DNA of 64,000 nt, taken from positions 992,001 to 1,056,000 of the forward strand of contig JAKLMB010000007.1 of assembly GCA_022813625.1 (NCBI GenBank). Reading direction: 5' to 3'. The notes under the pieces were generated by a model. The model was given only the letters and a program-made list of their open reading frames with translations, did not search any database and was not told the DNA's origin. Both the position numbers and the translations under genes were made by a program. This document shows, piece by piece, positions 11,006 to 22,425 of the stretch. Position 1 is the stretch's first letter, and every line of letters begins with the position of its first letter. The DNA comes from Aaosphaeria pasadenensis (lineage: Eukaryota > Ascomycota > Dothideomycetes > Pleosporales).

Positions 11006-12466
11006 CTACCCGAAAATGCCTGCAATGACCCAGATCTCGTTCGTGGTATCACTGGTCATGAACAGCTGGCCCTTTGGCCCAAATGCTACGTTCGAGGGCC
11101 TGAAACAGAGATTGGGGCATTGGGCATTGTTCGCATTATACATGATGTTGGTTGCCGCCGTCGTGGAAGTGGACGGCTCAATTGGCTGGCCAGTTCCGGC
11201 TTTGAATTCCACGCGGGAGATGCGGTAGCCATCTGGCGGTGATTTGTTCCTAACAAATTGAATCAGTACGATCTAGCAAAACAATGTGACATGTTAAACA
11301 CTGACCAGGATCCGTGGAATGGAATATATGCGGCGGTTCCGTTTGGATGGAACTTGATATCCAACGGGGCAGTGTGCGCGGGGAAGCACAGCTTGGGCGC
11401 CTGTCGAGTTCGACAGGTCGCATCGCCACTGTTGGCACCGTGGGCGAAGGGTGTGCCGACCTGGAGGTTCAACTGTGCTGCGTTGGGGATAACAGATGTG
11501 TCCCAGACAGCGTGGCATTCCGGATAGCCATGGTGGGCACCGCGTTCGGGAGAAGCTGCATCGTTTGTTCGACCGTGATAATTCATCTCCTCACAGGGAT
11601 TCGTATGGTGGATATCCCGACCATCTCGTTGCATATCGTCCACTCCATTGTCGACTGACCACTACGAGTAAGGGTTAGTATCCTTTGTTGCCTAAGTGAA
11701 GAGAAGAGACCTACGATACCACCATCGGGATGCTCTCCAATGCCAACAGTGTTCCTCAAGCCCCAAGCGAGTGTTTGCCCTTTGCCATAATCGACCGGTG
11801 CGTTCTGTATTTCACTGATCTTGAAGATCTTTATCATGCTTCTCGCAGTGCTCTCCTGGGCCGCTGCAGTGTCGATATTATCTTGAGAACCTCTTTGAAC
11901 CAAGAGGACGTCCGGGTTGGCCTTCGGAACAAGCAGTGTCCTCGAAAGATGGAACCCTCCGTTGCGCATGTTTTGAATGACGGTCTGCTTGTTGGATACA
12001 GTACCGGTTGCTCCATCGTAGGTCCACGACCAGACGGTCGTAAGGGAGGATACGAAAAGAGTCTTTCCATCGGGAGTGAGAGCAATTCCGTGGTTGATCT
12101 TAGTATGTTAGTATAACATCACTAAAACCATATATCAACGTATGATGACCAAATATGCTCAGAGAAATGACCAACCTGTGAATCAGCGATTAATTGCTTG
12201 TTGGAAGCCACACAGACGTCTGTTCCTCCACCGTCCGTCAGTTTGATATATCGAACTCCATAGCCACCTTGTTCGGTAGTCAGAATATTGCCTTCGTTGT
12301 CGAAGATGAGACCACGGGGTTGCCGAAGCCCATTCATCAGGACCTTGCCTGAGTACCCGGATGCGAAAGTCGCAGGATTCGCAGGATTTATGGTCGCACA
12401 ATTCTGAGCAGAAATCTGGACGACCAAGGCCGCAATAGCCATGGTAAAATACTGTATACCAACCAT
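11006..12466 (-). CDS. Secreted glucose/sorbosone dehydrogenase-like six-bladed propeller protein
   Basis: Model complement(join(11006..11249,11306..11661,11715..12098,12176..12466)), 424 aa. The N-terminus is a signal peptide (MVGIQYFTMAIAALVVQISA). The body matches fungal glucose/sorbosone dehydrogenase (GSDH) proteins: LRQPRGLIFDNEGNIL, INHGIALTPDGKTLFVSS, LAWGLRNTVGIGEHP, GGIWSVDNGVDDM, LDIKFHPNGTAAYIPFHGSW and a final NVAFGPKGQLFMTSDTTNEIW. Relatives oxidise sugars or aldehydes with PQQ or remain uncharacterised. Several Cys suggest disulfides and an extracellular location. Intron 1 uses the less usual donor GTTGGT and has a TACTAAC branch site; without it the frame stops. Confidence 0.87.
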
Positions 12467-13899
12467 AATGAAAAGACCTGGCTCAATTAATAGCAGGATA
12501 TACCAAGCACGACGAAATCACTGGAAAGCCGCCCACTTAAGTACTTGAAAGCGACCTCTCCTCCTCCCACCCATATACTCCCGCAAGCCCCATCTCAAAA
12601 AGCGCCGAGCTTCTGCAGGAGCTCGTGAAACCGAGCAGCATATCACGATAGCATCATAGCCAAGCAAAACGTTCCCTTCCTCCAGATTGAACCCAGGATG
12701 AAAGATCTGACCCTACAAATGCCACGCTCATACTCCCACATATCGAGACTATTTGACCTTCTAGAATTCATCTATCATCGAGGGGTCTTCGTCGGAATGA
12801 ATTTATACGTCTCTTGGCCCTCGGGCAAGGGTCCGGAAGAATTGCGAGTGGTGGACGAACGATAGATTGGAGCGACGGTGGGAAAGGACGACCGGGAACA
12901 GCCAAGAGGGAAAACTGGTAACTGGATGTGCGTAATGTGTTTATAGAAGCTTAGCATTGCGTAGGCGAATGATGGTGGACGTTGGGAAAGGTTGTCACGA
13001 TATGCCTGGTTTGAGATGTGTAGACAAGGTGGAGGGGCCAGCTGCGGGGATGGAAACGCAGACTTTAATTGCCCCTGGTATGGAGTTGTGCGAGTGTCTG
13101 GGTTTTGACAAGATTGTTCTTATTGCTAACAAGAGTCTGCTTGACCTCTATCTCTCATCTACTTTGATGCAAAGAATGCAAATCTTGAGTATGCCGTATG
13201 TTGTTCGGCGCAGAGCACGGCCCGCGACAGCAATTGGGTATACAATCTTCCCATGTGTCTTCTTGTTCATTCGCCATTTATTACTATATGGATGCACAGC
13301 ATGAATGAACTGAAGGCAATGATACATGGGTTCCAACGTGGGTGATGTTTAGTGGCGGTTGACCTTCCCCAAATCCGTTGATGTTCGATGATGTCGCATG
13401 GCAACTGTTAAGCGAAGTAAAACCGATATAAATAGAGTATTTGATCATGATAGATCACGATGGATGCCAAGCGCAAGATATAGTATGTACCCTGGTATAT
13501 TATGTACTGTACCATCGATTAGAATTCCGATACTGAAGCTTTTGGAGGCAATGTGCACTCGACGGAGAAAAATAATTTCATTCGGCATGGCACTCATCTG
13601 CTATAGCATTTCAGAAAGTTCAATATCGAACTTTCGAAAGGTTGATTGATGAATTTCTTTTATTTGAATTGACCAGTGAGCTTCTAGGATATCTATCTAA
13701 GCCAACACGAACGCCTCGTGCCACGAGGACATCAAGTATAGTTATACACAAGTCCCATTTGCCTTCCCAGAAATCGGAGTTTGGGATGGGGCAGAATTGT
13801 AATGAAATCATAAAGTGAACATGCGCATCGATATCTTAGTATGATGTCGAGTTCTCGATTCTCCGGGCCACATGGTGATGGCCAATAACGCCTTTTCCC
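12467..13899. other. Intergenic, 1.4 kb
   Basis: Holds the GSDH promoter on the left. A 60-codon minus-strand frame ends near 12775 but has no support. No repeat, RNA gene or transposon remnant was recognised. Confidence 0.35.
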
Positions 13900-15494
13900 C
13901 TATACCATCTTTTCGACGCTGACTCTGGAATGATCGGTTCCGCCAACTTCTTCGTTGACATCTGTTTCGCTCCTGCTCTCACCTCCGTTGCAAATCTCGA
14001 CCATGGAGCCCTCGTTCATCTCGATCTCCCGCGTCTGTTCTGTGTCCACCCGTATCGTGTGAAGCTCCAGGAAGTTCGGGTCTTCGCTCTTTCGGACCTC
14101 CGGCTGCGGATCGCTCCTGCACTCGGTCGTGATGGTACCCGAGAGAATCTTTCTCGGCTCTGTCAACCGTCTTGCTGCCCATCCTGGTAGAGATGCGGGT
14201 CTTGGTCTCGTTGGTTGACGGATACTAAATCTACTGAAATTGGGGTTTGGGTTTTCCTGGTCGCCGGCGGCATGGTTGGATCCATTTGTAGAACCCGTCC
14301 GTGAGGAGTCGCTCTGCGTGAGCCAGTGGAGGACTAGGACGCAGAATAGAATGTCGGCGTTGCAGCACATGAGACATATCCAGCCTGGTTCGCCCTTCAA
14401 AACCATGAGGACCGTCAGGTTGACGACTGATGAAAGCAAAGTTGCTACAGCGCCGATAAAACTGCGCGTAGCCATCCGTCGGAGGGAATGGTTCCTATCG
14501 TGTTGGTACGAGTAGAGTTCTATGGCTGTAAGCTCGAGTCGTCCACATAAAAAGAGATTCAACTTACTCCTCAATGGAACTATGAAAAGGCAGGTAAGAT
14601 AGACCTAAAGATTACATTAGCGACAGATATTGTCAACGGTGTTTGTCCACTGACATTGAGGACGACATCGAATATAATCAACGGCATCATTGCTCGTTTT
14701 TCCATGCCGATGATACAAACCCCATCATCATTAATATATGAGATGCGCCTAGCAATCGTTAGAGCCTCTTCGATCCGCTGGGAAGATGGAGTTCGAACCA
14801 GACAAAGTTTAGGATAATGACGATGACATAGGGTACTTGAGCAGGTTAGTATAATCTGCTAAACGAAACCTAAGATGTTTACTCACTCAGCATTCCAAAA
14901 CAATTGAAACAATACAATTTGTCCTTAAGCCGAGACAGTCGGCTGCCTCGAATGATGTACTGCAGCAGGTCAGCATTGAAATACGTTCGTCTCCTCCGAG
15001 AAATGGTCTTGCATACCGCTCTTTCAACGAGAAAGTAATATATTAACACCTTCGTGGTCATATAACAGACTAGACCTGTCCAAATATGAGTAAAGCCAAG
15101 GGTTATTGAAGCTGGGTGTCGCACATAATAAAATTCCTCCTTCACAAATGCCTGGAGATGTATTGATGCCGACGCCCCGTGCGATGATTGAGGTTGCGAT
15201 GATGAATAAAGTTGAATCAATGTAGATGACGAGGAGTACTATACAGTGTTAGTCTATGACAGTATAAGAGGAGCCCATCTGGGGTTCTCACAGATGCTCG
15301 CAAGCGGCAACTGCCTCCACTTTTTGACGTTTTGCACTCGTCGAGCTGTCACTTTTAGTTAGCCTGGTACTGCTCGTATACGGGAGCAACTTACTTAGGC
15401 ATACTGCGAGGACCGCAAAGGTGCTCATAGATAGTATGACGGAGAAGACGTTCCCAGCTAAGGGAACCTTTGCAGGCACGATTTCCTGCGCCAT
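13900..15494 (-). CDS. Conserved fungal polytopic membrane protein, about seven helices
   Basis: Nine-exon model complement(join(13900..14525,14568..14604,14655..14748,14799..14835,14887..14959,15017..15075,15125..15238,15292..15345,15395..15494)), 397 aa. All eight introns are 42-57 bp; intron 6 uses the unusual donor GTTCGA. The joined frame gives about seven hydrophobic helices: VFSVILSMSTFAVLAVCL, ILLLVIYIDSTLFIIATSII, a segment around LVCYMTTKVLIYYFLVERA, PYVIVIILNFVW, MPLIIFDVVLNVYLTCLFIV, SFIGAVATLLSSVVNLTVLM and CCNADILFCVLVLHWL. The cytoplasmic tail is about 130 residues, charged and Ser/Thr-rich. Similar proteins are annotated only as hypothetical integral membrane proteins; a receptor role is possible from topology alone. 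It lacks the CFEM domain of PTH11-type receptors. Confidence 0.78.
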
Positions 15495-18025
15495 ATCGAC
15501 TCGAACATTGGGAAGAATCGCAAAGTCTTCACCAGCGTATAGCAAGGGTTTGACTCAGATAGGAGAGATTTTTGAGCAACAAGGGTTGTGAGGGGGCGAC
15601 CGGCCGGTATGATAAAATAGAGGCATGTCGGAAGGGGATTTGGCGGCCACATGGGGGATATGACACCGAAAACCAATGAACAGGCGTGGACTGTAATCGC
15701 AATGCGGATTGAAACCAAGATCTCTGGCTGAGGAGGGGGCGTTCCAAATAGACTAACTGTAGCGTGAAGGCTGAAGCTTTCCATCCAGCGGAGAAGGTCC
15801 GATGACAGCGTATGGCCGCTGGACGCCACTTCCATCAGACGCAATGACAAATTTGGGCTTCGAACATCCCGATCTTGAAACCCCATCTAGCATACAGGAG
15901 GAGGATGAGGTTTTATTATTTCCTATCATTGCTCGATCACCACGATGCGGTTTTAGATTTGTTACGATGGATGTGGAGGACATGGACACCAAACGGATGG
16001 ACTCGATATCCACTTGAGACAAACTTGGGAGCCCAATATCGACGGGGATCTGGGGCACCAAATGCGGAGAACTGGAAAAGGCAATAGGGTTTCCCAATAG
16101 GGCAGTTGAAGCGGGACTGTGAGATCATTGAGTGCGAATTGGAACAGTCTACCCAGGGTAAGGCATCTGCATGGCGATGGAGATCTACACCTAAATCAAG
16201 ACGGCGCTGGCACAGGGTCCGCTAGTATCGAGAGATTCATCTAGGTGCACGGGAAGTTCCAACGCCGTCAACGCTGAATCGTGGGAACCATTCGAACTTT
16301 CTGTCTAGACGGCATGAACACCCGCGATGTTCAACACGAACCGAGCGCCTTATGCCTCGTGCCTCGTAGTGCTCGTATCGATTTACCAAAGATACTATCT
16401 GCACTGCCATGCCTATATCGGCGGATCGGGTAATTATGTGTTGCCTTTTTCTCTCCCTCAGCGATCTCGAAGGATTGAACCACCTTCATCGAGGACTAGC
16501 ATGTGTAGAATGCGTTTGAAATGGGCAGCATCCGACGGCCCGCCCGTGGGGAGCTAAGTACACATGCTTTCGGATCTTGGCCGATGTTATACCTCTAGAC
16601 GGGAATTGGTTACTTCTTGTGCGACCCCTTGTGTGGTCCGGCTGAGCTCCGGAACTTTGATTGCAATACTTTGTGCAGACACGGGCGACTCGAGGACGTA
16701 TGCAAGGAAACAATGTTTGAGAGTACGGTTTGGCTCAAGCCACCAGTCCATTGATTGGTACGCCTTTGAGGTTCACCAGTGCCACAACATTATTGAAGCC
16801 ATAATGATAATTCTTGTTGAACCGTGCCGCACGCCTAAGGAAACAACTTGCGCAAAATCACGAACCTTAATTCAGGTGGCTTTTTGATCAGATCGAGGTC
16901 GATATCGGATCGACACATGAGTACTCGTAGATTGGCCATTTACTGAAGGGAACTGCCGAACTCTAATTGCAGATCTTCCTGAGCAACATGGGAAGAACGT
17001 GGCATGGCCATCTGAGGCGCATCGTGCGAATCGAGAATGCATCTACTCGTGTCATGCCTGCAACTGTCTGCCACAACCGTATGTACTCGATAAGATCAAC
17101 TAGAAATGCAGATCTATGGTGTGTGCACTGCTTGAATTAGGTCTCAATTCTTTCCACCTAATGGCATTGAGGCAGAGTCATGTTTGCTTATTCCCGCCTG
17201 TCTTCCCAATCGGGCGCTCGAGGATCTGTCTACGATACACCACTAATTAGTGGGTTTTGCCGTTCCTCCGCCATTCGTATGTGGATGGATCTAGATTCTA
17301 TACTGTGTACGTTTTGCATACACAATACCAACCAAGCCTAGATCAATGATGGTCTCGAGATAGGTGAGTTGTTTAAGGTAGAACTCCGGTTGGCGACAAC
17401 TGGAAGCCCAGCCTGCTCGGCATTTCTTGAACCAAAGCATGAACCCGTATGCGATTACGCCATCTTGCGAGTTATCTATGAACCCAGCTCTTGGGAGAGA
17501 TGATTTGTTGTTATGCTGAAAGCTTCGAAGCACTCTTGAGTAATAGAGTTTGCTCACACAATTTTGGGATGACGTCCTCCGTCAATGTGGTCGGTTTGTC
17601 CAGCTGGTAGTGAACCTGGGCAGAACTCTATGTCCCGTTTCAGAGATGATATTCTTTGTATAGTTATTGTCCATGATTACTCATAGTGCTCAACGTCTTG
17701 TGATGCCACAGTTCCTTATCCGATGAAGGTTTTCAGACTACAACCTTGCTCCTGTATCGGATCACAACATCCAATTGAAGGGTTGAACGTGCCTTGCCGG
17801 TGATCAGTCCATACAACGAACTGCAACAGAGGCGAGTGTCAATGCGTGCTGGTCATGTGAGGCATCCGCAGACACCCCTGGATAGCCTACATCCTGCTGT
17901 GGCAGCATCTCCCCGCGCAACTGGAGTATGGTAGTTGATACTCAGGTACCCAGGTTGCTATTGATGAAGTAGCAATGGCGTGTCCATCTTCTTTCATATA
18001 GACGACTATGCAAATTGATATCCTT
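15495..18025. other. Gene-free interval, 2.5 kb
   Basis: No frame here has a start codon, length and composition that I trust, and I could not build a spliced gene. A minus-strand frame at 15458-15886 starts with ATG but overlaps exon 1 of the membrane-protein gene in another frame. No repeat or RNA gene is recognised. It may hold a long regulatory region, a non-coding transcript or decayed coding sequence. Confidence 0.35.
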
Positions 18026-18787
18026 TCATCCACTTGTTTGCCTCCATATTCTTACGATTTGTAACTTTTCCCATCCTGCCTTCTTCCCACTTGACCCTAC
18101 TGTCTCAGCAAGCCAGCCGGGACCCCAGCTTCTGATACTCTTCTTGACGTCCTCTGGCTTGTTTTGTGCGCAGAGCAGGACGTAAGCGATACCATTGGGG
18201 CTTAGGATCTCTGGTATCTGTGCAAGCATCCGATTCGTCACTACCATACCATCCTCGCCGCCAGCGTATGATAATTCTAGGAGGTATGAGTCTTGTTCGA
18301 AGGTCGTAGCCTTCTTTCCAGCGGGGAGCGCGTTGTACGAATCATGGCGAGAGAAATCGGGAAGCTCGGCAGGCACATATGGAGGATTGAATATGAAAAC
18401 ATCTACAGATTGATGTCTGATTGAAGAGGCTAGATCTCCATTCACGACGTCTAGGAAAACTGAGGGTTGGGCGGAGCTTGCGATAGCAGTTTGGACGGTC
18501 TGAGAAGCGGCTTGACAGGCGAACCTGTTGATGTCAGTCCCAAGGGTCAGCACATCGTGTCGACCAAAGATGTTGTCAGCATTGCCGGCGACAAATGCTA
18601 ATACAACTCCAGAACCCACGCCAACCTCGAGTACTAGCGGAGGATGTGTAGTGACATTGGAGAAACGATTCTTTAGGAATGCGACCTCTGCTGATGAAGA
18701 GATCGTGTCTAGCAATAAGAAGGAATCCTCGGCTGGTTCATATACGCGATCGAAAGAGACGTGGGACGTGGACGGGGTTGGTAGCAT
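18026..18787 (-). CDS. MTQ2: eRF1 glutamine methyltransferase catalytic subunit Mtq2 (HemK2 family)
   Basis: Intronless, 253 aa. A Rossmann-fold class I methyltransferase: the SAM-binding motif LVLEVGVGSGVVLAF is at about residues 51-65 and the catalytic NPPY is at 134-137, followed by VPAELPDF. NPPY is diagnostic of N5-glutamine and related amide/amine methyltransferases. The N-terminal VYEPAEDSFLLLD is typical of Mtq2/N6AMT1. With its activator Trm112 it methylates the GGQ glutamine of release factor eRF1. The start at 18787 is the first ATG; the frame continues upstream without one. It lies 184 bp from the divergent SDHAF3 gene. Confidence 0.93.
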   Translation of the reverse strand: MLPTPSTSHVSFDRVYEPAEDSFLLLDTISSSAEVAFLKNRFSNVTTHPPLVLEVGVGSGVVLAFVAGNADNIFGRHDVLTLGTDINRFACQAASQTVQTAIASSAQPSVFLDVVNGDLASSIRHQSVDVFIFNPPYVPAELPDFSRHDSYNALPAGKKATTFEQDSYLLELSYAGGEDGMVVTNRMLAQIPEILSPNGIAYVLLCAQNKPEDVKKSIRSWGPGWLAETVGSSGKKAGWEKLQIVRIWRQTSG

Positions 18788-18971
18788 TGTTCCTCTGGAT
18801 ATTTTATGGTCGATCGTCAATTGAAGATGCAAAGGGTGGGCCGATGTGTGGCACTATTCCGGTGCATTATGTCATCACCGAGGTTAACTAGTTTACGCTT
18901 TCCTCCAACTACATTTGTTCGTGTCACCAGCAACACCTTGTACTTGAAGTGATATTTTATTCGTTGCAATC

Positions 18972-19497
18972 ATGAGAGTCCACAGCAGACTTTTGGCCAT
19001 GGCCACGGACGCTGGGGCTGCGAAACCCTTCAGACCCGCTCCAATGGCACTACTGCCACCAATTCCCCTGTATCGACGTCTGTTGCGTGCTCATCGAAAG
19101 CGACTACCAGTAGAAGAACGTCTGCTGGGGGATTTGTATGTTAAAGCAGAATTCAGAGCCCACAAGGACATCGATAACCCAGTTCAAATTGTATGTTGAG
19201 TGAGGTTCGCTAGTAGAGGTTACACGATTAATTTCGCTGGATAGATCGGATTTCTTACGGAATGGCAATTGTATGCCCAACAGATTGAAGGCGATACTTG
19301 GAAGGGTGAAAAGATGGACAAGCAAAAGATTGACAAAATGAGTGGTAAGTGAATTGCCGCGACGTTATCGTTTAATGTTCCCTATACCGGCACTGACTAT
19401 GGTAAAAGATCAGCAAATCGGGCAGCTGTACGAATTGATGCAAGCTATTCGAGAGCGAGAGCTAGAGGAAAACGACCCTGAACACGAGTCTAAATGA
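18972..19497 (+). CDS. sdhaf3: Succinate dehydrogenase assembly factor 3 (LYR protein)
   Basis: Model join(18972..19190,19245..19344,19409..19497), 135 aa. The LYR motif (PLYRRLLRAHRKRLP) is at about residues 32-46. Then come LGDLYVKAEFRAHKDIDNPVQI, FLTEWQLYAQQI and the C-terminal LYELMQAIRE, the standard ACN9/Sdh7 layout. The protein acts in the mitochondrial matrix and protects the iron-sulfur subunit Sdh2 during complex II assembly. The N-terminus is basic and lacks acidic residues before the LYR motif except one Asp, as expected for a mitochondrial presequence. Introns are 54 and 64 bp. Confidence 0.93.
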
Positions 19498-19768
19498 TAA
19501 TTCACCTGGATGTGAAGATACCAGCTTCCAGTGTACGCCCCATTCACCGCGCTTGTTGAATGTACAACAATGCCAGCGAACATGTAAATCAACCTTCAGC
19601 ATTCAAAAGATACCCTTTTTACATTTCGATTATTTTACTTTGATTATGGACTCTCCCAACCTTGTTTCTAGCAAGCTCGTATATTGTCGAGTTTCATCAT
19701 CAAGACCATCGGCTCTACTCTAGTGGACACAAGCCAATCGATTTGATTGAAACCCTTTTGCGCCCAAG

Positions 19769-20161
19769 ATGTGCCTCTGCACGGAATACGATTCACCCAC
19801 ATGCATCCATTCGTGGGTGTCTCTTGTTCAACCTTGCAATCTGGGCGCCAACCTGATTACCTGCCCTTACCCGCAACCCGTTTCACGAAGCATGACCCCT
19901 TTACATTGCTGCCCCGTGTGCAATGGCTCGCCTGCAGATCCAGCTGCAACTCAAATCATCGGACGTCGAGGCAATGGAATGCTGGGCGCGGTCGTAGGCG
20001 TGGTTGGGAATGGAGTGCAGATTCACCACGAGCATGGACACTGTCATGGCGATCTCGTGAGATACGATGCCTTTGGGCGACCGAGGAATCAGCGGTATAA
20101 ACGAACAACCAAGACCGTTCGCGAAGACTATGGCGGTGGATGCAAATGTACGGTTATGTGA
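19769..20161 (+). CDS. Small cysteine-rich fungal protein
   Basis: Intronless, 130 aa. It starts MCLCTEYDSPTC-IH, and Cys and His recur (CPYP, CCPVCNG, HHEHGHCHG, CKCTVM), so metal binding is likely. This fits a group of small ascomycete proteins that begin MC-x-x-x and carry spaced CxxC motifs, usually without a name. There is no signal peptide, so a cytosolic or nuclear location is expected. The middle (GMLGAVVGVVGNGVQ) is hydrophobic and Gly-rich. Function unknown; the start at 19769 is the first ATG. Confidence 0.6.
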   Translation: MCLCTEYDSPTCIHSWVSLVQPCNLGANLITCPYPQPVSRSMTPLHCCPVCNGSPADPAATQIIGRRGNGMLGAVVGVVGNGVQIHHEHGHCHGDLVRYDAFGRPRNQRYKRTTKTVREDYGGGCKCTVM

Positions 20162-21025
20162 CTATGGAAGAATTGCAACCCAAGAACTAGGTCACATCTT
20201 CGGGGAAGCTCTGGTTCTCCAAGAAATTGGGATTATGCGTGGACATTGTCGAATATAACGAAACTACGATGGGGAGAGAGGATCCAATCCACACATATAT
20301 TTTCCGGTCTCTTTTGCTGTCCTCCACCCACAAGCATGCAACACACTCCCATCGAACTGCTGTTGACTCACTCCTTCAATGATGTTGCTTTTCGCGTGCA
20401 GTGCAAAGACGTAACAATCTATTAATATAATATGGAATGACTTCTTCCATTCTTGTCCCCCTAACTAATATACGTAGACAAGCGACCAATCAGGCAAAGG
20501 ATCCCTGGCCAGTAGCTACCTATGTGAAATGAAAGGTTGCCGCGACAGCCCCGCGTGCCAAAAAAGGTCCGACACGTCAAGGAGCAGAAACGCAGGTGGC
20601 AGGTGGCAGTTGGTGGCAGGGGACTGTCTTCCTCTCTTCCACCCCACATCTCCTCTGTCCTCTGTCCTCTGGTTAGACCAAAGATATCTAGGAAAGAAAT
20701 ACCAGTATTCCACGCCTGTTCTTTTCGTACATAGACTTCTGTAATCGCCGCGACAAATAGCGATTCTTACACCTGTCCTCGTTGCTAGGCACCCATCAAG
20801 GTTTGAGGTACGAGCACTCGTACTACGTAAGACGTCACCAACCACAACAGCGCAAGCTCCCTCGCTCCACGATCCGCGCTCCACGCTTCCCACTATCTAC
20901 ACGTTCTGCGAACACACTCCCACACGCAAAAGCACGACCTTCTCAGAGCCAGCTTCCTCCATAAACATAATCTTGATACCTACCAGCACCCCGACTCAAC
21001 TCTACAACAGAAAAAAGCGGCGATA
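20162..21025. other. Intergenic, promoter and leader of PKR1
   Basis: 864 bp. The right third is CA-rich as in many fungal leaders, with a short CCTCTGT repeat near 20650. No gene is recognised. Confidence 0.4.
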
Positions 21026-21712
21026 ATGGCGTCCTTCATGGAAAGGCTCTGGGAGTCCATCTTCGAACCCGGTCCAACGCCCACCCTGCTCGTCGCGACG
21101 AATGCCACCTTCGCCGCGCTCCAACTACTTCTATTCACCCTCCTCATCGCGACCTACAGCGTGCACTTCGTCATCCTGTCCATCCTTTGCGGTGGGCTCT
21201 GGTGGGCAATAAATTGGTTCGCGCGCGAGATCCGAGCCGCGCAGGAGAAAGAGGAGGAGGCGAAACGGATCCGCGAGGCGCGGCGCGAGAAAGACAGAGG
21301 CGGGAAGGGAGCCGGGGGTGAGGTAGGAGGAGGCATGGACTCCGGGGACGACACGGAGACGGAGGTGGAGGAGAAGTATCAGGGCAGACCGAAGGCGACG
21401 AAGGCGAGGTCGACGCGCTCGCAGCAACAGTCGTCGCAGTCGCAGCGGGCGCCGCGACCAGAGACGCAGAGCACGGTTTTCGTGGAGAAGCCCAGGGAGG
21501 GCGCTGCTGCTGAGGCTAGCAATGGGGGAAGAGATTCAACGCCTGTGCAGACTAGCTCTGGACCTGTGAGCGCAACTACTTCAGGCGCGACGACTAGGCT
21601 TGCCCCGCTGGTAGATGATGCTGTGAGGAAGAGGAATCTGGCTGAGTCGACTGGGGAGCTGAGTACGGATTCTGAATGGGAGAAGCTGTCACAAGACTCT
21701 GGTGATAGGTGA
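21026..21712 (+). CDS. PKR1: V-ATPase assembly factor Pkr1
   Basis: Intronless, 228 aa. The N-terminal MASFMERLWESIFEPGPTPTLL is the family signature, followed by two hydrophobic helices (about residues 22-42 and 46-64). Then comes a charged helix rich in Glu, Lys and Arg (EIRAAQEKEEEAKRIREAR) and a disordered Ser/Thr/Gln tail. In yeast Pkr1 is a small ER membrane protein needed to assemble the V0 sector of the vacuolar ATPase. The tail is much longer than in yeast (122 aa), as is common in filamentous fungi. A TCTGAATGGGAGAAGCT block near the end (SEWEKL) resembles a terminal motif seen in relatives. Confidence 0.88.
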   Translation: MASFMERLWESIFEPGPTPTLLVATNATFAALQLLLFTLLIATYSVHFVILSILCGGLWWAINWFAREIRAAQEKEEEAKRIREARREKDRGGKGAGGEVGGGMDSGDDTETEVEEKYQGRPKATKARSTRSQQQSSQSQRAPRPETQSTVFVEKPREGAAAEASNGGRDSTPVQTSSGPVSATTSGATTRLAPLVDDAVRKRNLAESTGELSTDSEWEKLSQDSGDR

Positions 21713-22425
21713 AGGGGGAGGAATAGCTATAGGAGTGTACCTCAATGTTGTATGAGAAATGTCGAAGGATGTGGGGATACCCTGATTTTAGGTTTCGAAG
21801 CACTGTCTATGCAATGGCCTCTTCTTGGATGTGACCAGTACAATTTATATATGGGTGCTCATGTCAGTAAACTTTGGCATGTACATGGACATGGTGTTGC
21901 TCCCCGCGGCCATAAATGGATGATAGTAGGCGATGCTTGGAGATAGAAGGTTAAGCAAGAGCAAATCGAACGTGGAATATCTAATTCTTTCACGGCCTTG
22001 TAGAGTGATTCCAGTAGATAATCATTGTAGCAAAGAAATATGTATTTTTCTCAGTTGGCATAGAGAAGATGGGATGGGAGTTGTCTTCCGTCTGGGTCGT
22101 GCCTGATTGGGCCCCGCGGCGGTGGCGTCGGTGACAGTAGCCCTAGGTGGGTGTGATGATGCAGCAACTAACCAGCGAGGTACCCATAACTAAGTGACAC
22201 ACGCACCCGGAACTTTATCACAGACATACACAGTCCACAGGCAACCACTCTTTTGCGAGACAACAGCTCCAGAAGCCCTTCGACCAATCTTTCCCGCGCA
22301 AATGAAACATCACCGGCCGCTATCTTGCTGATAAAAGCATCCGCTTCTTCAAGCGTCCTCCCCGCATCAACAGAAGAACCCAACGATACAAAGCCCCCGC
22401 CGCCGCGCATACCTGAACATTCACA
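21713..22425. other. Intergenic
   Basis: 713 bp between two plus-strand genes. Apart from GC-rich patches near 22110 and the leader of the next gene, nothing is recognised. Confidence 0.4.

Noticed and set aside
12775..12957. 60-codon minus-strand frame ending KFIPTKTPR
   Set aside because: Too short, isolated and without splice partners or a known family.
15458..15886. 142-codon minus-strand frame starting with ATG upstream of the seven-helix gene
   Set aside because: It is out of frame with, and overlaps, exon 1 of the better-supported gene; no domain or splice support was found.
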